Assembly: GCA_947629245.1 (NCBI GenBank)
Contig: CANRDC010000002.1
Location: 62,001 to 126,000, forward strand
Direction of reading: 5' to 3'
DNA from: an uncultured Oscillospiraceae bacterium
Lineage (GTDB): Bacteria; Bacillota; Clostridia; Oscillospirales; Oscillospiraceae
Length of the DNA: 64,000 nt
The notes beneath the pieces were generated by a model. That model did not search any database. It was not told the DNA's origin and saw nothing but the letters and a program-made list of their open reading frames with translations. This document shows positions 23,770-30,749 of the stretch, piece after piece. Position numbers and translations under genes: made by a program. Every line of letters begins with the position of its first letter. Within the stretch, counting starts at the first letter, position 1.

Positions 23770-24483
23770 ATGAGCGTAACGATTGGTCATTACCAAGACG
23801 TCTACCCACGTGGTTATGTGCTTAATGGTTGGGATCCTCAGAACCCGACCAAGCTGACCACGGCGCTCCCGGTTGCCAAGGAGACGACTCCTCACGGCCA
23901 CACTCATCCCCAGTGGATCTGGCCCGGCATGGTGATCACACCTACCGAGGACGGAACGCAGTGGAGAAAAGGTGTCGCTACTAAGAACGCGACTCCGACT
24001 GTGGTCGCAATCGCGCAGGACGCGAGTGAGGACCCCAATGTTATCATGGCACGCCGCCTCGTCGGGCTCATGTGCTCCGACGATTTCGAGATTGCTTCGC
24101 CCTTCTTCGCACGTAAGGGCAAAGATAATGGAGATGCTCCCATGTACAAGCGTGGCCTTGCTCTCACCTACTGCGTAGAAGGTGAGACCGAGAAGCGCAC
24201 GATTGACGGTGAGGAAGTTGATCTCCCGCTCGATGGGTTCTTCCGTCCCGCTGAAGAGGGCGAGCCCGTTATTGGTATCGTAAGTTCCCAGTTCACTGGC
24301 ATCAATGGCTCTCAGGAAGTCACCAGCAAACTGGTCGAGCCTACTGCCACTAACTCCGTTAACGCGGCGGAGCCGTTGCAGGAAACCTTCGAAACCACCA
24401 CGTACAGCCACTGCCTCCCGGCAAACGCTTACATGGTGCATTTCCAGACGACCTTCCATCCGGCCGCTCCTAAGAAAGGCTAA
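23770..24483 (+). CDS. Head decoration/stabilising protein candidate, 237 aa
   Basis: Beta-rich soluble protein directly upstream of the major capsid gene. N-terminus MSVTIGHYQDVYPRG, then GHTHPQWIWPGMVITPTEDG, which resembles the beta-tulip-like pattern of capsid decoration proteins that give structure and surface binding (inference). Strongly biased codons suggest high expression, as for the capsid. No membrane segments and no Lys-x-Ala motifs. It could also be a vertex protein or capsid-associated protease inhibitor; the decoration call rests on position, size and composition. Confidence 0.5.
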   Translation: MSVTIGHYQDVYPRGYVLNGWDPQNPTKLTTALPVAKETTPHGHTHPQWIWPGMVITPTEDGTQWRKGVATKNATPTVVAIAQDASEDPNVIMARRLVGLMCSDDFEIASPFFARKGKDNGDAPMYKRGLALTYCVEGETEKRTIDGEEVDLPLDGFFRPAEEGEPVIGIVSSQFTGINGSQEVTSKLVEPTATNSVNAAEPLQETFETTTYSHCLPANAYMVHFQTTFHPAAPKKG

Positions 24484-24497
24484 CCCCTTGACTCATC

Positions 24498-25496
24498 ATG
24501 GACAACATTAGTCAATTAGAAGATCCGAAAATGTTCAAGCTGGCGTTCATGAACGCCCTTGAGAGTGGGAACAACGAGGAATTCGAGAAGTTCGCTTCTC
24601 AGGGTTCTACGGATTTCATCCGTCGTAACCTGCGTGAGGACTCCTTCTGCCATGCGATCATCCCGTTCGAGGAGATCACCAACAGTGATCTTGCCGAATC
24701 TGTAAAGACCGAAGATCCCTTCGTGATTTATGAGATGGAAGCTGCGCAGGCGATGCCGCACGTGGTCGCGTTCAATGACACCACGCGTCAACAGCAATTC
24801 TTCGGTGACAAGTTCATCATGAGCTTCTTCACTCTGGCTACCCCGGTGTGGATGAAGAACGTGAACAAACTTCGCACCTACAAGATGGACATCAAGTCCG
24901 TGCTGGTTGATAACGCTCTCCGTGACCTGTCCCGTCTTCGTGACGTGCGCTTCATGGAAGGTGTCAACGAGATCACCGGTATCATCCCGGGAGCTCCCTC
25001 CCCCATCACCGGCATGCAGCAGTATGTGCAGCTGCACGGCCGCCTCGACCGTCAGAACTGGGTGAGCACCATGAACTACCTGCCGAGCCGCACGCTTTTG
25101 AACGGCGTGTTCCTCTGCAACCACGTGACGTGGTCTGAGTTCGCCCGTTGGGGACGTGATGAGATGGGTGGCGACAAGGCTCAGGCCATTATCGAGAAGG
25201 GTAATGGCGCTTGGGACAAAGCCAGCATGAGCGGAATCGATTTCATCGTGACCCTCAAGCACGACCTCGTACCGAACGGCAAGATCTACCAGTTTGCCCC
25301 GCCGAACTACCTCGGCAAGGCTGGCGTTCTGGAGAAGCCGACGATGTACGTGAAGAAGGACAAGGACATCATCTCTATGACCTGCCGCGAAATCATCGGC
25401 ATGACCATCGCCAACAGCCCGGCTGTTCAGGCGGTCGAGTACGATGCAGTGACCGGTCCTTACGGTGGTGACGGCCGCGTGCTTGCTAAGGCATAA
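24498..25496 (+). CDS. Major capsid protein (HK97-fold candidate)
   Basis: 332 aa, the main shell protein. Reasons: it follows protease, scaffold-like and decoration genes, is strongly codon-biased, and is immediately followed by a strong terminator. The N-terminus includes FEKFASQG, one Lys-x-Ala motif, which could be a processed N-terminal arm. The core contains ALRDLSRLRDVRFMEGVNEI (spine-helix-like) and a long E-loop/A-domain type region (NWVSTMNYLPSRTLLNGVFLCNHVTW), with a C-terminal beta-rich A domain (FIVTLKHDLVPNGKIYQFAP). I have no alignment; the identity is supported by context more than by a single motif. Confidence 0.75.
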   Translation: MDNISQLEDPKMFKLAFMNALESGNNEEFEKFASQGSTDFIRRNLREDSFCHAIIPFEEITNSDLAESVKTEDPFVIYEMEAAQAMPHVVAFNDTTRQQQFFGDKFIMSFFTLATPVWMKNVNKLRTYKMDIKSVLVDNALRDLSRLRDVRFMEGVNEITGIIPGAPSPITGMQQYVQLHGRLDRQNWVSTMNYLPSRTLLNGVFLCNHVTWSEFARWGRDEMGGDKAQAIIEKGNGAWDKASMSGIDFIVTLKHDLVPNGKIYQFAPPNYLGKAGVLEKPTMYVKKDKDIISMTCREIIGMTIANSPAVQAVEYDAVTGPYGGDGRVLAKA

Positions 25497-25522
25497 GTCT
25501 TTTCTCTATCAGACATGTCAGT

Positions 25523-25557
25523 GGCCCCGGGGAGGAAGCTCCTCGGGGCTCTTTTTT
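25523..25557 (+). terminator. Strong rho-independent terminator after capsid gene
   Basis: An 11-bp stem GCCCCGGGGAG / CTCCTCGGGGC with the four-base loop GAAG, followed by TCTTTTTT. The G/C-rich stem and T tract are textbook. Confidence 0.88.
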
Positions 25558-25564
25558 GTATGGC

Positions 25565-25592
25565 TTGAATAATTAAGAACATTAGGTATAAT
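25565..25592 (+). promoter_or_regulatory. Sigma70-type promoter, leaderless
   Basis: TTGAAT, 16 nt, TATAAT, AAGGGT, then the ATG at 25599. It directly follows the capsid terminator and starts the connector/neck unit. Confidence 0.66.
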
Positions 25593-25598
25593 AAGGGT

Positions 25599-25742
25599 AT
25601 GAACGAACTTTCAGCAAACGCGGTCAAAGGGTTCTTGGAGGAATGCTACAAGAAGGGATTCAATGAGAAACAGGCTGCTTATCTGATGGAGGCTAGCTTG
25701 CAATCTTCTCCTACCCTCTACGCATCAACGTGGCAGAACTAA
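25599..25742 (+). CDS. Small hypothetical protein, 47 aa (not in ORF track)
   Basis: Begins MNELSANAVKGFLEE and ends with a Trp-Gln-Asn; a single helical domain with KKGFNEKQAAYLMEA, resembling a helix-turn-helix or UBA-like fold. It starts exactly 6 nt after a perfect -10 and stops one base before the next ATG (TAATATG), so it is probably translated and coupled to the connector gene. The function is unknown. Confidence 0.68.
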   Translation: MNELSANAVKGFLEECYKKGFNEKQAAYLMEASLQSSPTLYASTWQN

Positions 25743-25743
25743 T

Positions 25744-26166
25744 ATGCCAGGATACATTACCATAGCCAAAGTGCGTGCAGAGATGCAGGACCGAGGACCT
25801 GCAGACAACTCCATTGACTGTGATTATGCTTTCACGGATGAAGAGATCATGCACGCCATGGAAAGAGCCGCTGCGTCGTACAATGCATTGGCCCCCATAG
25901 GAATTGGAGCTGTCTCTGCAAAAGCAATGCCCGACAGCATGTCTTTTCTTATGGACGCCGTGGTAAGCAATCTATTGAAATCAGCCATTCATAAATTGTC
26001 TCGCAACCTTATGACCTGGCAGACAGGGGACACCAATATCGAGTTGGAGAAGTCGCGTATGCAGGCCTATCAGCAGATACGAGGAGAACTGGAGCAGTCT
26101 TGGAAACAGGAGGCTAAGGAATGGAAGATGGAGATTAACCGCAGCCTCTGTTGGGGTGCTATGTAA
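25744..26166 (+). CDS. Head-tail connector/adaptor protein candidate
   Basis: 140 aa. The opening TIAKVRAEMQDRGPADN followed by DYAFTDEEIMHAMERAAASYNALAP is the pattern of phage head-completion adaptors, which attach to the portal and contact the tail. Length and position directly after the capsid gene agree. It is co-transcribed with the 47-aa gene. Predicted helical, no membrane segment. The exact step (adaptor or stopper) is not visible. Confidence 0.68.
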   Translation: MPGYITIAKVRAEMQDRGPADNSIDCDYAFTDEEIMHAMERAAASYNALAPIGIGAVSAKAMPDSMSFLMDAVVSNLLKSAIHKLSRNLMTWQTGDTNIELEKSRMQAYQQIRGELEQSWKQEAKEWKMEINRSLCWGAM

Positions 26167-26170
26167 AGCC

Positions 26171-27043
26171 ATGGAGATCTCGCCATTTTACGACGTGAAC
26201 ATATTGCCGTCTCATAGCAAGAAGACGGCTATCGTGTCATGGCGAGTAGCGAAGTTTCTCCGACCTGCGGAGTTCTACATCTACAGGAAATGGGACGGAG
26301 GCGCGGAATTTGAATTGTTGAATGAGACGGCTGTGTATGGTACGACCTATGCGGACACCACATTCAACATCCGGAATAAGACAGACGTACCCCATTACAA
26401 GATATTGGCTATATTAGACGGAGACGAATATGAGTCGCCCGATGTCACCGTATTTGCCCATACTGACCGAAAAGCTTTCGGAGTTGCCCAGAATATCATC
26501 AGAAGTAATTATCTCCAAGCCCGCCAAGACGGCATACCTGTACTCTATTACCCGGCAATACGTAACGGAAAAATGTCCTCTGCCTTGGATGACGTTACGG
26601 GCCAAAGAAATAGCGTGCAATGTGTGACCGATGAAGGAGCAACCGGGGATACGGAAGTGGAGGACGCTAACGACTATGGAACTTATTATGAAGGAGGCTA
26701 TTACAGACCATTCATCACCTTCATAAGGCTCATTGGAGCACGCGTACAAAGATCTAACATATTAGACGAGGGGAAATTTGACGAGACCGTACAGAACGCA
26801 AAATTCTTGGCATTCCCCCCTGTACGCACCGGGGACCTTGTCGTAGACGTCGCCACGGATCGCAGATGGCTTGTTGGAACATCCATCACGGCGCACCTCA
26901 TTAAATCAGTTATTCCGGTAGCTTACGACGCTTATCTCACGTTGCAGATGACGACACATCCTTGTTACGACGTGCCTGTACCCAGCAACTATTCTTACCT
27001 CTTACACCAGCTTACATGGCCGAATCACTCCCAGATGATCTAA
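26171..27043 (+). CDS. Neck/tail-completion protein with Ig/FnIII-like start, 290 aa
   Basis: The ATG at 26171 is chosen over the ORF-track start. The N-terminal ~100 residues have a fibronectin-III-like pattern (KKTAIVSWRVAK, AEFYIYRKWDGG, HYKILAILDGDEY). The rest is beta-rich with many Tyr (YYEGGYYRPFITFIRL) and RTGDLVVDVATDRRWLVG. Similar proteins are found in neck regions and carry Ig-like domains. It lies between an adaptor and a terminator-type neck protein, so a role in the head-tail joint is likely. It overlaps the next gene by 28 nt. Confidence 0.55.
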   Translation: MEISPFYDVNILPSHSKKTAIVSWRVAKFLRPAEFYIYRKWDGGAEFELLNETAVYGTTYADTTFNIRNKTDVPHYKILAILDGDEYESPDVTVFAHTDRKAFGVAQNIIRSNYLQARQDGIPVLYYPAIRNGKMSSALDDVTGQRNSVQCVTDEGATGDTEVEDANDYGTYYEGGYYRPFITFIRLIGARVQRSNILDEGKFDETVQNAKFLAFPPVRTGDLVVDVATDRRWLVGTSITAHLIKSVIPVAYDAYLTLQMTTHPCYDVPVPSNYSYLLHQLTWPNHSQMI

Positions 27044-27708
27044 AAGAATGTGAGAGTATTGAGACATGGATGAAATGTCATGAGCTCGATTCTCCAGGAG
27101 TAGGCGTGCTTCGTAATACATTTACGAAGCTTATAAAGTATTTTTTTAGCTCCAAGGAGAATCTGTCAAAATTTGATAGCGACTTAGAATGCCGTTTAGA
27201 TGGGATGCACATTGTTCCAGGAGCCGTCATTGATCCAGGCAATACTAACAATGTGCCGGGAATTGTGATCACGACTGGAGAAGGCGTGAACATGGATAGG
27301 CCATGGCTTATAGCGCAGGTTGATAAGGAGCCAGACTTTGCTACCCAGGAAAATGTGCATTGGGCCACAGTCAACATGACATTCGTCTGCTTGGATTTTG
27401 ATGCAGACATTTGTGCCAAGATAGCCGACGCTGTTATGTTTGCACTTGTCAGCATTGAGCCCATGTTGCTTGAAACTTGGAGATGGCTCAAACAATATAA
27501 ACCCAAGCAGCAGACATCCCCCCAGCTTGCCCGGAAAGCTACGGATCAGAATGCTTTTGAAGATTTTTACGAGTCACGTGTCATCGTCGAACTGCAATAT
27601 GTCTATGCTACGCTTACGCGTCGTGAGTCCAGAAGAATGCAGGATTATGCCTTTACTGGTGATGTGGTTGGCATAAACAGTGTTGACGATGTCGTAAAAA
27701 CCAGATAA
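27016..27708 (+). CDS. Tail terminator/neck protein candidate, 230 aa
   Basis: Unrecognised soluble alpha/beta protein. The ATG at 27016 (MAESLPDDLKECESIETW) is preferred over the ORF-track start at 26962, which lies deep in the preceding gene. The position between the neck protein and the sheath is typical of a tail terminator. The C-terminus runs into the sheath promoter, whose -35 is inside the last codons. Confidence 0.5.
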   Translation: MAESLPDDLKECESIETWMKCHELDSPGVGVLRNTFTKLIKYFFSSKENLSKFDSDLECRLDGMHIVPGAVIDPGNTNNVPGIVITTGEGVNMDRPWLIAQVDKEPDFATQENVHWATVNMTFVCLDFDADICAKIADAVMFALVSIEPMLLETWRWLKQYKPKQQTSPQLARKATDQNAFEDFYESRVIVELQYVYATLTRRESRRMQDYAFTGDVVGINSVDDVVKTR

Positions 27709-27711
27709 AAT
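27683..27711 (+). promoter_or_regulatory. Sigma70-type promoter for the tail sheath gene
   Basis: TTGACG, 17 nt, TAAAAT, then 29 nt to the ATG at 27741. The leader can form a small hairpin TAGAG/CTCTA (27717-27733), at or near the predicted 5' end, which may protect the mRNA. Confidence 0.65.
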
Positions 27712-27740
27712 ACCTGTAGAGAATCAAACTCTAGAAGCTT

Positions 27741-30206
27741 ATGCCAATTAGAAATTACATTCGCCCTCAGACGGAGATCTATCAGCAACTCGAGGTGACC
27801 ATCGACGAAGTCGGGTCGCAGATGGCGACTTGCGTGATTGGTCCTAACTATGCACTGTACCGTTACGGTAAGGAAGAGCTCCCTGCTACGACCTACAAGA
27901 AGGAGGGGGCGGAGATTCCTTATGTGTTCCACCAGGAATTTGAGTATGACTACAGCGTCGATACCTCTTATGTCAAAGTTTACGCTGAAGGTCTGCAAGC
28001 CAGTATCGCAGAATTCAATAACAAGCTCAGTGTTGATAAGAGCAATCTTACCGTGCTGCGCCTGAATGCTGTAGATGATTCTAGATATGAGTTGTTCGCC
28101 TCTGCTAATGGTGAGCACCTGGCTCAGGAGCTGAAAGGCTATGGCGTACAGATTGGAGATAAGTTGCTAATTGATCAAGGAGATGGCGTTACCCCTCGCG
28201 TTCGTACGGTGCTTGACATCGTCGGCAAGCGCATCCCTGCGATTGTGACTGTTTCCACCGATAATCTTGCCGGTGAGGAATCTACGGTGAAATGCGAACT
28301 CACTAGCAAAAAAGATGTTTACACCGCTACGAAGAGCACGGTTTACTTGCTTTCTGTTGAGACTAAGTCCGGTGACGCGGATAAGAAAGTCCTGAAGATC
28401 ACCGACACTACCGGATTGGATGTCATGTCTTATGTGGACGTACAGGAAGGTCAAGAGTTCGAGGTCGGCACCTTTGGTGTGAAAGCTAAGATCAGTAACG
28501 TCAACAGCTTGAAAGAGGGGCAGTCCTTCTCGATCTCTTGCGTTGCCGAGATGGCTTCCACGACCGAGTTTGACGGCTTGCTTCTTGACGCCATGCCCGT
28601 CACGTTGGACTACCTGAAGGAAGATGCTGCTGCTAAACTTCATAAGGTGACCCTGATGAAGGAATACAGCGGTGAAGTTTGCGCTGCTGCCGGAATCAAT
28701 GCTCCTTACACTGTAGATGGTGAGAAGGTGACGATCAATCCTGATCTTGCTCTTTTCATTGAAGACCAGCAGACCTTCGCTTACTTCCGTGACGATGTTG
28801 GTAAACTTTTCGTCCAGTTCCGCGTTCTGATCATCCCGCAGGAAGACGAAGAAAAGTTCACGCTGCATAACGACATCGAAGTACAGACGGCATTCGGGAC
28901 CATTGACCAGGACAACGACATCGCTTACGCCTGTCACTGCGCTCTTCAAGGTGCAGCGCTGCGTGCGATCTACGCTATCCGCGTACGTGGGCTTGAAGAA
29001 ATCAACTTCATGGAGGCTGCTCAGAAGTCTCAGGCTGACCGCGACATGTACTCCTACGCTGTCATCACAGACAATGAGGATTGCGCTCGTGCCGTTGCCG
29101 AATACAACGTCACCCTCTGCGCCCCGGATGTGAAGATGTGGCGCCGTACGCTCTGGGGTGTTGACCCGATTGGGGAATATACTGCCGGATCTACCGACAA
29201 CAATGGTCTGCCCATCCGTGCTACGTTCTCTGATATCACCGGAGACAGCAACTCGACCAACAACACGTTGGTGCAGATCGCTGAGGACACGGATCTTGAC
29301 CTGAAGGCCATCAACTTCAACGGGCTTCTTACCACGATGCGTCGTGGTGACGTGATCCAGCTTTCTGTGAATGGCGAGCGCTACCTCGTGAAGGAAGTTC
29401 TTTCTTCGAAGGAATTGCTTCTGGACAAAGGACCTAAGACTGAGATCACGACACCGGTTGAGATTTCTCTTATCCACGCTGACACGCCTTTGAATCGTCG
29501 AGAGTTCGTCCAACAGGTCTGCACGCGCTTTAACAGTTTGCGTAAGACGGTTGTGTGGTCGGATGGTGCAACATTCGATGGAGAAATCATCAAGAACAAG
29601 TACTTAGCGGCTTACATTGCCGGTCTGGCTTCTGCGGTTGTTCCTCAGCAGTCCATGACGCACTCTGAAGTGACCATCGTTGACAATGCCTCTCGTACGT
29701 ACACCTTGTACAGCCGTGAAGAACTCGACGATATTGCCAAATATGGGTGCTTGGTCGTGGCTCAGGACACCAAGGGAAGCCCATGCTACGTACGTCACAA
29801 CTTGACTACCGAGACCGATAAGGGCTTGCTCTACTACGAAGAATCTTGCATCCGCAACATCGACAGCATGTCCTACATGACGGACGATACGATCAGCCAC
29901 TACATTGGTCGTGCGAACGTCACTCCGTCGGCCCTGCGCTCGATCTACCGAGATCTGAACTCGCTCTACACGCGTCTGACGAACAACAGCACTGATGACC
30001 TCATCGGACCGCAGTTGGTGCGCTTCAGTGACCTGACTGTCAAGCAAGACCCGACGCTCAAGAGCCGCGTGCTCGTGAACGTAAAATGGTACGTCCCGGC
30101 TCCGTTGAACAACATCCGTGTTTACGAGATGGCGTTCGTTGCGGATGTGGATGAAGTCAATGCAGAATCCTATGCTGCATACGAAGCAAGTATCGCACAA
30201 CAATAA
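27741..30206 (+). CDS. Contractile tail sheath protein
   Basis: 821 aa. Opens with PIRNYIRPQTEIYQQLEVT, a tail-sheath type N-terminal strand, followed by a long beta-rich middle with several inserted domains. The C-terminal 250 residues have the sheath core pattern: NRREFVQQVCTRFNSLRKTVVW, YLAAYIAGLASAVVPQQSMTH, and a final LKSRVLVNVKWYVPAPLNNI strand that would complete the handshake. It has its own promoter, is strongly codon-biased and is followed by the tube gene. The presence of a sheath makes this a contractile-tail phage. Length is above the usual 450-700 aa, because of the extra domains. Confidence 0.8.
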   Translation: MPIRNYIRPQTEIYQQLEVTIDEVGSQMATCVIGPNYALYRYGKEELPATTYKKEGAEIPYVFHQEFEYDYSVDTSYVKVYAEGLQASIAEFNNKLSVDKSNLTVLRLNAVDDSRYELFASANGEHLAQELKGYGVQIGDKLLIDQGDGVTPRVRTVLDIVGKRIPAIVTVSTDNLAGEESTVKCELTSKKDVYTATKSTVYLLSVETKSGDADKKVLKITDTTGLDVMSYVDVQEGQEFEVGTFGVKAKISNVNSLKEGQSFSISCVAEMASTTEFDGLLLDAMPVTLDYLKEDAAAKLHKVTLMKEYSGEVCAAAGINAPYTVDGEKVTINPDLALFIEDQQTFAYFRDDVGKLFVQFRVLIIPQEDEEKFTLHNDIEVQTAFGTIDQDNDIAYACHCALQGAALRAIYAIRVRGLEEINFMEAAQKSQADRDMYSYAVITDNEDCARAVAEYNVTLCAPDVKMWRRTLWGVDPIGEYTAGSTDNNGLPIRATFSDITGDSNSTNNTLVQIAEDTDLDLKAINFNGLLTTMRRGDVIQLSVNGERYLVKEVLSSKELLLDKGPKTEITTPVEISLIHADTPLNRREFVQQVCTRFNSLRKTVVWSDGATFDGEIIKNKYLAAYIAGLASAVVPQQSMTHSEVTIVDNASRTYTLYSREELDDIAKYGCLVVAQDTKGSPCYVRHNLTTETDKGLLYYEESCIRNIDSMSYMTDDTISHYIGRANVTPSALRSIYRDLNSLYTRLTNNSTDDLIGPQLVRFSDLTVKQDPTLKSRVLVNVKWYVPAPLNNIRVYEMAFVADVDEVNAESYAAYEASIAQQ

Positions 30207-30229
30207 ACCTCTAACATCATCTAAATACT

Positions 30230-30658
30230 ATGGCTGATATTTTCGGAGCAGATAAAAAAGTTCACGGAGCTGATAAGATCGTCATGTCGTCCGGCGTGAA
30301 GGTCTCATTCGACGATGACGTGAAGCTGGCACAGAGCGTCGACCTTCAGTACCAAAGGCAAGTGCAGCCGGTGTATGAGTTGGGCAGTGAGGACATCTGG
30401 GTGTCTCTCACTCCTGCTTCCGGCACCTGTAACATGAGCCGTGTTGTTGGTGAGGACGATCCGTACGAATTCGTAAATGGAGACAAATGCGACGGCTACG
30501 ACATCACTCTTGATGAGGGTGAGTCGACCTGTTCTAAGGAGCTTTCCACGGTTACAGCTACGGGATGTCATACTATAAGCTGTGGTCTTCAGGCGCAAGC
30601 CGGTCAGGGCTTCCTCACGGAGAACATGCAAGCCTTCGTTGGAATGATCAAGGACTAA
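30230..30658 (+). CDS. Tail tube protein
   Basis: 142 aa, beta-rich, directly after the sheath gene and strongly codon-biased, both typical of tube proteins. GADKIVMSSGVKVSFDDDVKLAQSVDLQYQR matches the N-terminal strands of tube proteins. Several Cys residues (SGTCNMSR, DKCDGYD, STCSKE, GCHTISCG) are unusual for a tube and may form disulfides or metal sites. The identity rests on position, length and fold pattern. Confidence 0.68.
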   Translation: MADIFGADKKVHGADKIVMSSGVKVSFDDDVKLAQSVDLQYQRQVQPVYELGSEDIWVSLTPASGTCNMSRVVGEDDPYEFVNGDKCDGYDITLDEGESTCSKELSTVTATGCHTISCGLQAQAGQGFLTENMQAFVGMIKD

Positions 30659-30678
30659 TAATTCTTGATAGTTCTTAC

Positions 30679-30707
30679 TGGACATATCTGAAAGATTCAT
30701 GTAAAGT
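30679..30707 (+). promoter_or_regulatory. Possible promoter before spike gene
   Basis: TGGACA, 17 nt, TAAAGT. If active, the transcript would begin in or just before the hairpin at 30709-30737 and have a leader of about 35 nt. Weaker than the others; the -10 matches at 4 of 6. Confidence 0.35.
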
Positions 30708-30708
30708 C

Positions 30709-30747
30709 ATGGCGGGCACACGCAATGTGTCCGCCATTTTCATTTCC
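30709..30747 (+). terminator. Hairpin between tube and spike genes (terminator or 5' stem)
   Basis: Stem ATGGCGGGCACA / TGTGTCCGCCAT (12 bp, one G-T pair) with the loop CGCAA, followed by TTTCATTTCCCC. The T tract is interrupted, so it is a moderate terminator for the abundant tube message, or a protective 5' hairpin if the upstream promoter is used. Confidence 0.65.
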
Positions 30748-30749
30748 CC

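Noticed and set aside
28167-29513. 448-aa minus-strand ORF opposite the sheath gene
   Set aside because: Antisense shadow of a strongly codon-biased gene; its sequence lacks domain features and the plus frame is clearly the sheath.
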